Positions 53,895 to 64,000 of a stretch of 64,000 nucleotides of DNA are shown in pieces. Source of the stretch: Maniola hyperantus. Its lineage: Eukaryota; Arthropoda; Insecta; Lepidoptera; Nymphalidae. The translations under genes were made by a program, and so were the position numbers. The stretch lies in the NCBI RefSeq assembly GCF_902806685.2, contig NC_048536.1, positions 62,001 to 126,000 on the forward strand. Direction: 5' to 3'. Positions within the stretch are counted from its first letter, which is position 1. Every line of letters starts with the position of its first letter. The notes under the pieces were generated by a model that was not told the DNA's origin, made no database searches, and worked only from the letters and a program-made list of their open reading frames with translations.

Positions 53895-54584
53895 AATAAA
53901 TTTATAATACACTTTTTATAGACTTTAAAAAATGTAATAGTTATGAGGAAGCGTGTACTCACTACGGTATCGGCTCACTGGAACATAGAAGGGAACAATG
54001 TGATATGTTGTTACTGCAAGCTATTTTAACCGGCTCAATCGATTGTCCTAGCTTACTCTCAGCCTTTTCATTTAATGCTCAACCTTTAAGAACGCGTCAC
54101 ACGCGCCTTCTAAATGTTCCCAAATCTAAATCAAATTATGCGCGAAATTCTATAATTCCACGCTTGGTACGTACTTATAACAATCAGTTCGCTGAGTTTG
54201 ACTTATTTTACCTATCAAACAATAAATTTAAAAAGGAATTAAGAAACTATCATCGTAAAACAAAAAAAAAAGTAGCTAACATCTAAATATGCATGCAATC
54301 ATACACTCCCATTTACACACACACACACATGCACACACGCTCACACATACTCATAAGCACACACTCACACACGCATACACACACACATACAATCATACAC
54401 ACACTGTTGTAATTTTATTTTATTATTGTATATACCTACATTTATTCTAACTCTATTCTGTTAAAATAGTTTAATTATAATTTTAAGTAATCTCTTTTGG
54501 CCTTCTGTTATACCTAGATTTAAATTTAAATAATAATTATGTATTTACGCTGTTGATTACTTTCAAATAAACAAAAAAAAAAAT

Positions 54585-54612
<28 letters not shown>
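53895..54612 (+). mobile_element. 5'-truncated LINE: end of ORF2, 3' UTR and poly-A
   Basis: An in-frame stretch after a TAA near 53900 runs to TAA at 54284-54286. It reads SYEEACTHYGIGSLEHRREQ, then LTGSIDCPSLL, then NNKFKKELRNYHRK. The pattern (YEE, LEHRR, a GSIDCP motif and a basic tail) is that of the C-terminal end of insect non-LTR reverse transcriptase proteins. A 3' UTR with a CA-rich block (54310-54405) and a poly-A of about 40 bases (54571-54612, interrupted by AAATAAAA) follows. The copy is a typical dead-on-arrival LINE insertion; RT motifs themselves are missing. Confidence 0.75.
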
Positions 54613-54615
<3 letters not shown>

Positions 54616-54989
54616 TTTCCAGTGGATTAGTTTAAAATTAACCTGTGTCCTCTAACCGAAAATATGTAATATATTTTGACTAAAGCTCGAAGTTTTAGTT
54701 CAACAATAGCGTTAGATCAGGATCAGCTAAAGCGGGATAAAAGTTAGTTAATTTCGAGTTGGAAGCGTTGCAGGTGAGTCGTTAGCTACAGTACCTACCT
54801 GCCTGGTGCAGACGCAGTGCACAGGCGACGCAGTGCACAGGCGACGCGGCGACTGACAAACACAGAGTTAACAACTACCCACGTTTAAAAACTATGGGCT
54901 CTCTTAATCATATTTGTTTTTTATAAGTAGGTACTTACCCACCTATTTGTACGTAATGATTGCAATCAAGAGCGAAACGTCAGCCTTTT

Positions 54990-55030
54990 TTCGAGAGGTA
55001 GCGGGTTCGATTCCACGCATGCACCTCTAA
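54990..55030 (+). mobile_element. SINE fragment with box B
   Basis: GAGAGGTAGCGGGTTCGATT then CCACGCATGCACCTCTAATTT matches the box B region of the family at 30874-31165. Confidence 0.6.
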
Positions 55031-55235
55031 TTTTTAGGGTTCCGTACCTCAAAAAGCTGACATTTGGGGAAAAATCTGAAAACCGTGAATTTAGGGTTAG
55101 ATCACACAAAAAAAATTAAATTGTGGTCATGAACTAAGAATTAGTATTTTCAACTTTCGAAGTGATTGACTATATCAAGTGGGGTATCATATGAAAGGTC
55201 CTTCACCTGTACATTCTAAAACAGATTTTTATTTA
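55031..55235 (-). mobile_element. Dispersed repeat (AGGGTTCCGTACCTCAAAA end)
   Basis: It starts TAGGGTTCCGTACCTCAAAA and continues through GTGGGGTATCATATGAAAGG; I recognise it as a common lepidopteran interspersed repeat. Class uncertain. Confidence 0.5.
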
Positions 55236-55470
55236 TTTTGTGCGGGCAGTGCATATCGCTTGGTGCATGATGCACCATACAGATTTTCAGCGGATTGTAG
55301 CAGATGAAGCTCCTGGTACGGCTCGTTGCAGATATATCATGGATTTCCTCAAAATAACACCGGCTTCTGCTTATAACACATCTGAAATACCAAATCCCGG
55401 CGCCGTAGGTTTGCCGGCAAGTGCTATATCTAGAACTAGGAGCGCTAGAGAACGTCGCCTCTAATAATTT
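55236..55470 (+). mobile_element. Dispersed repeat related to 36928-37078
   Basis: GTGCATGATGCACCATACAG, then TTTTCAGCGGATTGTAGCAG; both blocks align with the earlier copy. A 74-codon ORF here is not independent evidence for a gene. Confidence 0.5.
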
Positions 55471-55490
55471 AGATCTTGAATGGCGTTTAA

Positions 55491-55996
55491 GTGCCTTCGC
55501 GCGTCTACGGCTTATTTTATTCTTTCCTTTACACGATTCAAGCGATTGTGAACTTTAACTCCATTGACCAAAGATATAAAATAGCACCATTTGTGAAAAC
55601 TTTTGCAGAAAATTCGTACGTCTATCATGCAGTTGTATTTCGTAAATCTTTCATGTACCCAGAAAGCTCGTAAGTATCTTTTAGTTTTCCAGAAAATTCT
55701 AGACTTTTTTCACTTCTATGATAATCTACATTTTTATGTTTTCGAAAATTACAGTGTTAGTGAAACAATTCTTTATTCCGGATAACTTTTCTTCTTTCCG
55801 CAATTGTCACGAATTTCTCGCTATGGCGTCCAACTGTTCAAACTGTGACCTACTTTTGACTGTAATTTATGATATTAAATTGGACAGTTCTTGTAAGAGA
55901 GATGTGCAAAAGTTGGTGGCACAGAATAATATACGAGTATTTCATACTGCGACTTTTTCAGAGTCTTTGGCATTTTGCATTATCGAAGACTTGTAA
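55491..55996 (+). pseudogene. Frameshifted unknown reading frame, about 165 codons
   Basis: Three consecutive open segments in different frames read like one protein: 55491-55673 (ends FRKSFMYPESS), the frame open through 55785 (YLLVFQKILDFFHFYDN), and the frame ending at TAA after LAFCIIEDL (55994-55996). Composition is protein-like (aromatic and hydrophobic, with NCSNCDLL and CKRD cysteines), not low-complexity, and each segment hands over near where the previous one stops. I do not recognise the family. It could be a decayed gene, a captured viral gene, or coincidence. Confidence 0.3.
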
Positions 55997-56071
55997 TTGT
56001 AATTTTGAAGTTGTCTAGACGGTATCGCACACCTCGTCGATGGTTAATGCCATAAACACATTAAGTACTGT

Positions 56072-56102
56072 GTTGTCGTGTGTCGTGTGTCGTGTGTCGT
56101 GT
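56072..56102. repeat. GTCGTGT heptamer array
   Basis: About four copies; reverse complement of the unit at 3161-3184. Confidence 0.85.
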
Positions 56103-56233
56103 CGCGATACGGCGCGCGGCGGTTAGAGTAGTCAATAGGCGGACACAAACTATCGGACGTAAAGTTACATACACACAGTCGTTTGACACGTGGAGGCCAG
56201 AATTGTATCGGATGTCCGAGCGCTCAAGGAAGA

Positions 56234-56398
56234 CCAGAAAATAATGAACATCGGCCTTTAGAATGACATTTCGGCTTTGTAGAGCGTTTGTCTCTGTCAC
56301 TCATATCTATGGGACGTTTTTTCGGTCTCAACGACAGACACAATGCTCTACAAATCCGCTATCTTCTTCTAAAGATCGATGTACGTTATTTTCTGCCG
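56234..56398. repeat. Imperfect 65-bp inverted repeat
   Basis: The left arm 56234-56298 (CAGAAAATAATGAACATCGG ... TTTGTAGAGCGTTTGTC) pairs with the right arm 56333-56398 (GACAGACACAATGCTCTACA ... ACGTTATTTTCTG) across a 34-base loop, with roughly a dozen mismatches. It may be the core of a MITE. Confidence 0.65.
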
Positions 56399-57291
56399 CG
56401 TACTGTAAATCCGTTACTTACGCACAGTAGTTTACAGTTCAGTGCACATCGTCCAGATACCTATACAGTCCGTCCGCTGCTTCAGATAATTTGTTTTCCG
56501 TCTTAATATTTTTTGGATAAAAACATGCACACTAGACTCCGATGAGCTGACGCTGCTGTATGACGCTCCGGTCGCTAGGTCGTAGCGCCCGATTGCGTTG
56601 CGACACATTACAACACCGCAACACAGCAATGTGTCTGTAGCTTCAGCTAAGATATTAGTATCATCAACACAGCAATTAACTCGTCCAATGATATGATGTA
56701 CGTCATTTCTCAATGATGACTATTGACTGCCTCCCGGCCGCGGCGGCAGCACACACGCGACATCAATATTAACATCGTAATTAATTGTGCCCCCTCTCCC
56801 CCCTCCCCTCGGGCGACAATCACAGATCGGCCGCTGATTACTATTTGCTGGCAACACTTCAATGCCGGCCCTCGTGTATTGTTCCGGTAAATATTACGAC
56901 CGAATGTAAGATGGGCGCTGCATTTAATTTGTTTATGATGTAAGCAATTTCGACTGTATAAAATATATTGTGAATCGGAACTTATTGTTTACATTTTGAT
57001 AATTTGAAACATTAAATAAGTTTAATATTGCATGTGCAGTGTTGGTACTGCGCTCTTTCCGTTCGTGTCGGATTACATGCCATCCATACGGGAGTTCGTT
57101 TTTGCACTATAATAGTCTCCTGCGTTGTTGGCCAGGTGGCCGATATTTGGTCACCAGAACATTATTATTATGTACCTACTGCCATTGGAAATTAGTGACA
57201 AAATGTAGTGAGCTCTAGGTCTAGATAGGACAGTTTCAGGCGTTTTGTGCAGTCTCTCAAAGCGTCGGCCGGTATGCGCTGTGCGGCCTCA
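56399..57291. other. Spacer, nothing recognised
   Basis: Mixed composition. A C-rich patch (CCCCCTCTCCCCCCTCCCCT) is at 56790-56809. No supported gene. Confidence 0.35.
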
Positions 57292-57323
57292 ACACCGACC
57301 AACACCGACCAACACCGACCAAC
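57292..57323. repeat. 10-bp array CACCGACCAA
   Basis: About three copies. Confidence 0.85.
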
Positions 57324-57437
57324 ACTCCGCCAACTAAATACCTATGGTGTGGTATAGTGTGGTTAGGATAATAATATACCTACTCTTAAATATAAATTCT
57401 GTTTCAAAATATCTTTACCAACCCTTTATATTGTGTT

Positions 57438-57567
57438 CTACTAGATAATGCCCGTAACTTCGTCTGCGTGGATTTAAGTTTTTTAAAACCCTCCGTAATT
57501 TTCGGGGTTAAAAATTAGCCAATTTTCGTCTCCAGGATGCAAGCTACCTATGTAACAAATAGATGAT
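57438..57567 (+). mobile_element. SINE fragment, ACTAGCTGATGCCCGCGACT family
   Basis: ACTAGATAATGCCCGTAACT, GCGTGGATTTAAGTTTTTTA and AGGATGCAAGCTACC; diverged and truncated. Confidence 0.65.
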
Positions 57568-57594
57568 ACTTACCCGCGACTTTGTCAGTGTGAA

Positions 57595-57675
57595 TTTAAT
57601 CGAAAAGGAATCGAACACCCGACCGTCTCGAATAGGAGGTTGACATGTTATCCACTAGGCTATCGCCGCTTGTTT
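57595..57675 (-). mobile_element. tRNA-derived SINE head
   Basis: On the minus strand GCGATAGCCTAGTGGATAAC (box A) and GGTGTTCGATTCC (box B) are 40 bp apart, a tRNA-like promoter pair without a clover-leaf 3' end. Confidence 0.55.
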
Positions 57676-58071
57676 ATTACATAGACACATTTCATCAAAA
57701 CCAACGTCTCGACTTTAAATACATTGAAAATGCGGCTGTCCAACACCTGTCTGCGGCGGATGCTCGACCGAGCCTACTTCGGTCACATTGCTAGCAGAAA
57801 AGCGAAGCGGTCGACATGCCCTTCTGCAATGCCTTCCGCACGGCCTCCGGCACGGCACGGCACGGCACAGGGTAAAATGACGCAACATCGTAATGATATC
57901 TCGAGGGAGCCACGATCCTCAGAATCGAGGGACCGACGCGCGAGAAACCCTATAAGCAATAGCCCTGGTGATTTAAGCCCTCATGTTCCACGCAAAGTGG
58001 GGGTATTGTGGTCCGCAGTACATTGTGTACATTCTCTATTACAATATAATTTGGGCGGTTTGTTGGGAGCC
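57676..58071. other. Spacer with a GC-rich unassigned ORF
   Basis: An ORF starting at 57724 reads MKMRLSNTCLRRMLDRAYFG and is open through the next array to 58179. A (GGCAC)n run is at 57847-57868. I see no conserved domain and do not call a gene, though the first 60 codons before the array are not obviously repetitive. Confidence 0.25.
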
Positions 58072-58152
58072 CGCGAGTTGCGAGTTGCGAGTTGCGAGTT
58101 GCGAGTTGCGAGTTGCGAGTTGCGAGTTGCGAGTTGCGAGTTGCGAGTTGCG
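58072..58152. repeat. GAGTTGC heptamer array, about 11.5 copies
   Basis: Perfect GAGTTGC copies. Confidence 0.97.
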
Positions 58153-60375
58153 ACACGCGGCGCTCACAGGCTGCAATAACTTACACAATAGCTTTCCCGT
58201 TCAATTGTTGGGATTATCGCTTTTCTTTATATTGTTCGTGTTCCGTTGTGTGAGATCGTAGTACCAGTATAACACACAATACTTCTGCCATTACGTTGAA
58301 CACTGATGACATCAAAACATAGCTGAAATACTTTAAGTAAATATCTAGGTACAAGCTACGGCTTTTCATTTTGGGCGCGAACTAATGTCGTCATAGATTT
58401 GTTCAAGAATTGAGTCGCAAGGAATCGACATAAGCGACACAAAATTGTATGTGGAGTGGATTTTTCTTCTCAATGACAAAGGCCTTGATTGTGATCTCAA
58501 CTGGTATCTGTTTGTATAGGTGTAGTCTAATTTGGGAGCTGGCTATGATTTGAAGTAACATAGTTAAATTAAATGTACTTATTCTAATAATGATAACTTA
58601 TTGTTTCTAAAGCTGTATAGACAAACTGAGACACTCTGGGCGACCGTTTTTTTCAGCATTTGAACGTCTAATTCTAGCTGTTTAGATTCTCATCGAGATT
58701 AGCACCAGCGGCAGCTGCGACTCCAGCGGCCAAGCAGAAGCATATCATATTTTGTACATTTAATCCCTGCCGTAGTAGAACTTCCCGAACCGTATGGAAG
58801 CTGATCTGTGGAGGCTCCGTTCACGTGAGATAAGCTAATGTTCACCCAGCCTTAGTTTAACAAAAAAAAAAAAACTCAAAAAACAATTTTTTCAGATTTA
58901 ATGCGGAATTGCCCCGCCCTACAACACGTCATTTCCCTCCGGCACAGACACGTTTACACTTTATTCGACGTTCGTTTACATTAGCGACAAACGAGCCTCA
59001 AATAAAGTTCCCTCATTTCCGCACAACTCACGAGCTACACGTATTCCGATGTGTAATGTGTAATTGGGCGCCGCCTCGGAAAGCCCGCACTTTGCGGGCC
59101 GCTTGCATTCAGTGACAAAATGGCGAAAAAACAGAAAAGCTCGTTTCTTGTTCACTTGAGTCGTCACGCGTCGCCTCGCAGCTCGCACACATTAGCCATT
59201 AGCCTCCCACGGGGTCGCGTGTGATTGCGTTGCTTGTTTAAGCTGAACGCATATACAATACAACGAACGTGACGAAGAGCAATACCGAATTGTGGGATCT
59301 CTACTTGCTCTAATATCGATATCGACAGAACGATTCATGATTCCGAGCCTTATACACGTTTTAGTAGGTACAGCCTAACGATACTTACCTATACAACTAC
59401 GGCGAGTAAAACAAGCTGTGATATTTTGTGACATCAAAACTCGACATGGTCTTTCACATTTGAAGCCGGCAAATGCAGTCAAGGTTTAAATGTCATCGAA
59501 TGCAGGCCAACACAAGAAAATGTAGATGATGAGAAATGTAGACAATGTATGTCTGATCAATGGGAAGGGTTCACGACAGCTTCAGTAATGACGACAAAGA
59601 AAGAGTCAAGGTTCATTGTATGCATGATACATACAATGTCCACCACGGCCGGCATGCGCGGTGCTGTTGTCGAGTATTTGCTTTAATCAGGTAATCCAGC
59701 ATTGTTTTTTTTAAATTTAGTTATGGAGGCGAGGCTTCAATGAAATTCGTGACATGCAGCTTCTACGGCGCTGTACTAATGTGCGATCACTTTGGCGGGC
59801 AGTTGGTGTGGTGGGGAGCGGCGTCGCTCGTCGCGTCACATTCGCGATCAAATGAATTGTTTGTTGACGGCCTACGCTCCAGCGTTTTACTGCCAACCCT
59901 GTTCGTTCGGCTTTAGTGCTTTATAGAACCTACAATCCCATGTTAGTTAACGGAAACTGATTTTCTAAAGGTTTATTTACTATCGTAATTTAAAGAAAGT
60001 TTTTATGTTTTTCACTTTTTAACTTTCAGTTCCAACTTCCAATGGCAAAAGCAGCCTTGGTCATGTCAATGTCGATCTACTTAAAGTTCCTTGAAATCGG
60101 GTCTTTAGAACTGTCTCTTTAATATATAAAGACGTTTTTAATTCCATTACAAGTTAGGTCTTGACAGCGATCTCACTTGGTGGCAAGTGAGTGAAGACAT
60201 GGACATAATATAAGTAAATACCATATAAATATTTTATTAAACATCAATGCATAGATTTCAATACGCTCCATTACAACTGGAAAGTAGTGAAAAATAAATA
60301 TAATTAGTGGGTAAGGCTTGTAGCTGTCAAGTTGGAGGCCGTAATGAGCTAAGTTGGTCGCGTCTCAGTTCTCTC
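58153..60375. other. 2.2-kb region without recognised genes
   Basis: Mostly AT-rich. Small pieces resemble the tail of the tRNA-SINE (CCTTGATTGTGATCTCAACT at 58482-58501; AGTTAGGTCTTGACAGCGAT at 60151-60170, minus strand). A GC-rich, CpG-containing stretch at 58900-59270 has ORFs but no motif. A TGCATGATACATACAATG palindrome-like stretch is near 59618-59640. Confidence 0.35.
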
Positions 60376-60380
60376 CGGCC

Positions 60381-60472
60381 CTCCAGTGCGGTGGAACCGA
60401 TCGCGTCGCAACTCGTGTAACTGACTCTCCAGTGCGGTGGAACCGATCGCGTCGCAACTCGTGTAACTGACT
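60381..60472. repeat. 46-bp direct duplication
   Basis: CTCCAGTGCGGTGGAACCGA begins at 60381 and again at 60427; two perfect copies. Confidence 0.95.
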
Positions 60473-60777
60473 CTCCCGAGACTAATGGGGGAACTTCCCA
60501 CTAACTGCAGCTTTACTGCGCTTACTTTCACTGAAAACAATCTAAGAAAAGAGCTATGAAGTTTAAACTATCGTGAATCACTCACGATCCACTAAAAATA
60601 GCTATTTAAATGAAATGTCTGACGGCGCAACTTACGTGTTAGTCGGAGTATGCCCAACTAGTTTCGAACAGTTTTCAATGACATCTGCTGGCGACGCGGC
60701 GTCAAGGATACTGCGAGCAACGCGGACTGCGAGATTTGGCGATGGAGCAGTAAAGCGCGCCGTGTGGCGTGTGTGTG

Positions 60778-60822
60778 CGGAGAGCGGAGAGTGGAGAGCG
60801 GAGAGCGGAGAGCGAAGGGCGA
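60778..60822. repeat. GGAGAGC heptamer array
   Basis: About six copies, one with GGAGAGT, one with GAAGGGC. Confidence 0.9.
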
Positions 60823-60965
60823 AGAGAGAAGAATATTACCGGGGCGCCGGACCGGGTCCACGCCGGAATTACATTTTCATCACCGAACCACGGGCGTGGC
60901 GCGAAAGGCGTGTGGCCGGAACATTTCGGATCTGGGTCGCATGTCCCATGAAGTATTAAAAAGAG

Positions 60966-61085
60966 CAACCGCCGAGTTTCTTGCTGGTTCTTCTCGACAG
61001 GAACGGCATTCCGAACCAGTGGTAAATTAAAACTACCTGACTATTCATAAGTACTTGCAAAAAGTTTACATGAATAAAAATAAAA
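60966..61085 (+). mobile_element. LINE 3' end (GAGTTTCTTGCTGGTTCTTC family)
   Basis: CCGAGTTTCTTGCTGGTTCT, GGCATTCCGAACCAGTGGTA, TAAGTACTTGCAAAAAGTTT and an AATAAAAATAAAAAAAA end, followed by (TTCTA)n. Confidence 0.75.
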
Positions 61086-61352
61086 AAAACATTCTATTCT
61101 ATTCTATTGATGCGAGGTTATACTATTGTAAGCTTTATATAACATGATCTGACGCGGCGCGGCTCAGAACTACTACGTAGGCACTAACTTTAGAACTTCT
61201 AAACTTATAAAACTGCTGCATTATAGACTATGTCAGTTAGCGTACAACTTTTAACCGCTCAAAATAGAAACCTATTTGAAGATTACGTTCTTTTGAAGTT
61301 TAGTGGAAGAGAAATTTCATAAATAATACGGGATACAGTCAACTTTAGAATC

Positions 61353-61535
61353 TAGATGATGCCCGAGCGGCGTTGAAATAGATTTGTTAAATATCCCGGG
61401 GAACTTTTTGATTTTCCCGATAGCCTATGTCCGTCCTTGGGTCCTTCACATGTGCCGTGAACAGCTAGCACACAGACAAACAGACAGGCAGACAAAAAGA
61501 CAGACAGACAGACATACTTTCGCATTTAAGTAGTA
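61353..61535 (+). mobile_element. SINE, ACTAGCTGATGCCCGCGACT family (diverged)
   Basis: AGATGATGCCCGAGCGGCGT, TATCCCGGGGAACTTTTTGA, AGCTAGCACACAGACAAACA, (CAGA)n and CATACTTTCGCATTTAA. Confidence 0.75.
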
Positions 61536-61869
61536 TCTATAGACAGTTTTTGTTACAAAAAAATCTAGTTTAAAAAATATTTACCTCATCTTTTTATAAA
61601 GCAGGCAAAACTAGACAGGTATAAGATAAAGCGCAAGTTCTAGTACAAAAAATATAGAAACGCGCGGCGTTATTTGGCGAAAGGCGAAAAGTTTTAGTTT
61701 TAGCTTAAAGTCTGAAGCCGAGCCGACGAACAAACAAACAAACAAACAAAAAACTAACCCCCTTCCCAAGCACTACACTCTGCAGGCAACTGCGGCTGCA
61801 CAGTTAGGATAATATGGACGGAGCAAAGCTAACTGACAGCTTCTTCACGGAGTGTTTGCGTTTTAACTT
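61536..61869. other. AT-rich spacer
   Basis: Contains (AAAC)n at 61731-61750; otherwise nothing recognised. Confidence 0.35.
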
Positions 61870-61935
61870 TTAAGTAATTAAATAGCACTTGTTTAAACGG
61901 TGAAGGAAAACATCGTGAGGAAATTTGGCAATGTC
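61870..61935 (+). mobile_element. SINE/LINE tail fragment
   Basis: AAGTAATTAAATAGCACTTG, then GGTGAAGGAAAACATCGTGA; same family as 30874-31165. Confidence 0.65.
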
Positions 61936-62213
61936 GAACCAGGACATTTTCCCTAATTCCACACTAAATATTAAGATTATAAAATAATTTTAGATTTAGG
62001 CACTAAAAATAACATGAAAAGTTTAAATCAGGTGGTCGGTAGTGTAGTAAAGTTTGAAATTTCATTGCTCATGCGCTTAGGAATTCTTAGCCCGTTTTTA
62101 CAATAGGAACGACTTTAAATTATCTGCAACCAGTTTAATATTAATAACGTCAAAAAACCTTAAAACTACTAATTACAAATTATTTTATTCGGTACCAACA
62201 ACGTCGTTAAAAA

Positions 62214-62321
62214 GTGTACCCCTGGTTGCCCCTGGGCCAAAGTGTACCCCTGGTTGCCCCTGGGCCAAAGTGTACCCCTGGTTGCCCCTGGGCCAAAGTG
62301 TAACCCTGGTTGCCCCTGGGC
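62214..62321. repeat. 28-bp tandem array, about 3.9 copies
   Basis: Units contain GTGTACCCCTGGTTGCCCCT and GGGCCAAA. An octamer GGGCACTG/GGGCATTG run (62375-62402) lies 55 bp downstream. Confidence 0.95.
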
Positions 62322-62402
62322 AAGCTGGCAGCATTGCCACGCCGCGGCCGAACGGCGACGGACAATGTTTGAACCGGGCATTGGGCACTGGGCACTGGGC
62401 AG

Positions 62403-63689
62403 GCCCCAGAGCGCGTTTAATATTACATTAGTTGCATTGTATGCACTTCAATGTGCGGCCGGAAAAGATGCAGTGCCAACCGCAGTCGATGTTTATTTCT
62501 TTTTATTCTAATTGACATCATAATAATTTTAAATACGTACTTAATAAGTACCTATATTAAAAGTTGCGGTACTGGCAGAATTATATTTGGCTTCTTGAAA
62601 GCTGGATCACTAAGCGGCACCGGCACCGGAGTATCTATTTCCCTTTAGTCTGTGTGTAGGTAAGAGCGCCTCGGAACTGGCACTCGCAAGTTGGCTGCAG
62701 CCTCCTCCTCCTCTCGGCCGCTAGCGGCGTGTGGGCGCGGCTTCATTCCCGCTAAGTAAATAGTTGCGCGGCTCAGGGCGGATATTCTATTTTTTCATTT
62801 TTATTTTAACCAAAACTTTAACTGCTGTACAATTATCCCAAAAGATGAAAGAGACCATCCATCAATATAACGTACTTCATTGTTTAACACAGTTAGGTTT
62901 CATTTCATTTCATTCCAAGATTGGCCGAGCGAGCGCAGCCGCGGTTGAGCTTGAGCCATGAAATAACTAAGTTAGTCTAAGCATTGTCACAATTTGCCAT
63001 GTTGGCAATCCACCAGCTATCACATCTACGGAAGCTACTTAAACGGATCTTCGATTAATCTAGAGGCTGGGAATGAATATGTATACCTCTGGTTCCCTCG
63101 GAGCCAGCGTTGATTTATGTATGTATGTCTGTCACTTGCAAATACATCGACAACGACCGTTCTCGGCAGCGCCTGGAAGCCACTGCTTAAGTTTAAATCT
63201 CTACTCGTGTTTGTTAAAATAATCTATTTGTAAATACATTGCGTGTTTTGTTGCTAAGTTGGTCTATGTCGTCAATGCAAAGCCAGCAATGTATGTCATT
63301 GCGGGATGAAGTTCATTAGAAGGAGTAACGGGATAATGCAATCGGTAGCGGGTCGGCAAGTGTGTGCAAGATGTGATCGAAGTAACGGCTCCCCGAGGAG
63401 GATCTATTGCTTACGGTTACATCTCCAATTGACAAATGGAATACGATCAAATACATTTGCGGATGTGTGGGACGGCTGCATCAATGACGTCACTGTCCTA
63501 GGTTTGACGTCCAACTGGGCTTATTTGGAAATTATAATTTATTTCCAAGATTTCAGGTTTGGTCTAAGAAAGGATTTTTGAAAATTCTATTCGTGTTAAT
63601 TAGAACTGGTCATCCAGTCAGATATAAATATAGATAATAATATGCAAGGTGTCGGATAATGTCTGTATCATCCCGGCAAGGTTTTGACG
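62403..63689. other. Spacer, nothing firmly recognised
   Basis: Includes CCTCCTCCTCCTC (62701-62713), GGCCGAGCGAGCGCAGCCGC (62924-62943; its GAGCGCAGCCGCGG part is shared with 45697-45710) and (TGTA)n at 63117-63128. No supported gene. Confidence 0.35.
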
Positions 63690-64000
63690 AGAGTACAAGG
63701 ATTAATGAGAGGTTCCGGGATCGATTCCCGGCTGGGATTTGGAATTTCATAATTTCTAAATTTCTGGTCTGGTCTGGTGGGAGGGTTCGGCCGTGGCTAG
63801 TTACCACCCTACCGGCAATGTCGTGACGCCAAGCGATTTAGCGTTCCGGTACGATGCCGTGTAGAAACCAAAGGGGTATGGGTTTAATAAAAACTGCCAT
63901 ACCCCTTCCAGGTTAGCCCGCTACCATCTTAGACTGCATCATCACTTACCATCAGGTGAGACTGCAGTACAGACCTAACTTGTATCTGAAAATAAAGCTG
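63690..64000 (+). mobile_element. tRNA-derived SINE, running to the window edge
   Basis: Box B (GGGATCGATTCCCGG), TTGGAATTTCATAATTTCTA, GTGGCTAGTTACCACCCTAC, ATTTAGCGTTCCGGTACGAT, CAGGTTAGCCCGCTACCATC and ATCAGGTGAGACTGCAGT. Same family as 13287-13622, on the opposite strand. Confidence 0.88.

Overview
This is a eukaryotic window, almost certainly from a moth or butterfly. The evidence is the AT-rich background and the many copies of short retroposons of a type I recognise from Lepidoptera. These include a family opening with ACTAGCTGATGCCCGCGACT, tRNA-derived SINEs with box A and box B, and tails of GATGATGAT. The window is nearly all repeat. The only cellular coding sequence with reasonable support is the 3' end of a gene at the left edge (exons 1-39 and 429-653). 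Two weaker candidates are an acidic terminal exon (5692-5797) and a frameshifted unknown reading frame (55491-55996).

Two large Ty3/Gypsy-type LTR retrotransposons dominate the middle. Element A (21466-30873, minus strand, 9.4 kb) looks intact and recent. Its 1.48-kb LTRs differ by one base and one single-base indel, and it has a 4-bp target duplication, a tRNA-Lys-type primer site, a purine tract, an open gag and an open pol. Pol lies in the -1 frame and is reached through an A AAA AAC slip site directly at the gag stop codon. It sits inside a tRNA-derived SINE. Element B (37152-44848, plus strand) is older. Its 3' LTR is about 2.2 kb, but only the last 96 bp of the 5' LTR remain, joined to a piece matching the 5' half of tRNA-His. 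Its primer site matches tRNA-His, its pol opens with a G-patch-like motif, and an amber codon cuts off the end of integrase.

The rest is a very dense collection of tandem arrays. The large ones are 77-bp x 29 (8314-10535) abutting 63-bp x 6.8 (10536-10965), 87-bp x about 38 (17164-20505), 39-bp x 19 (32074-32814), 35-bp x 15 (36161-36690), 55-bp x 27 (49488-50972), 11-bp x 57 (3781-4408), 38-bp x 10 (52110-52492), 40-bp x 8, 36-bp x 7, 27-bp x 8.7 and 22-bp x 11.4. There are also many short arrays, about a dozen of them with a 7-bp unit. Most long open reading frames in the window are by-products of arrays whose unit length, or three times it, lets a frame run through.

Smaller mobile elements include an 836-bp terminal-inverted-repeat element nested in a dispersed repeat (1854-2689), a 354-bp foldback hairpin element (12781-13134), a 5'-truncated LINE with a poly-A tail (53895-54612) and about 25 SINE/LINE remnants. 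The layout suggests gene-poor, repeat-rich chromatin flanking the end of one gene. Family names rest on sequence recognition alone; no database was searched.
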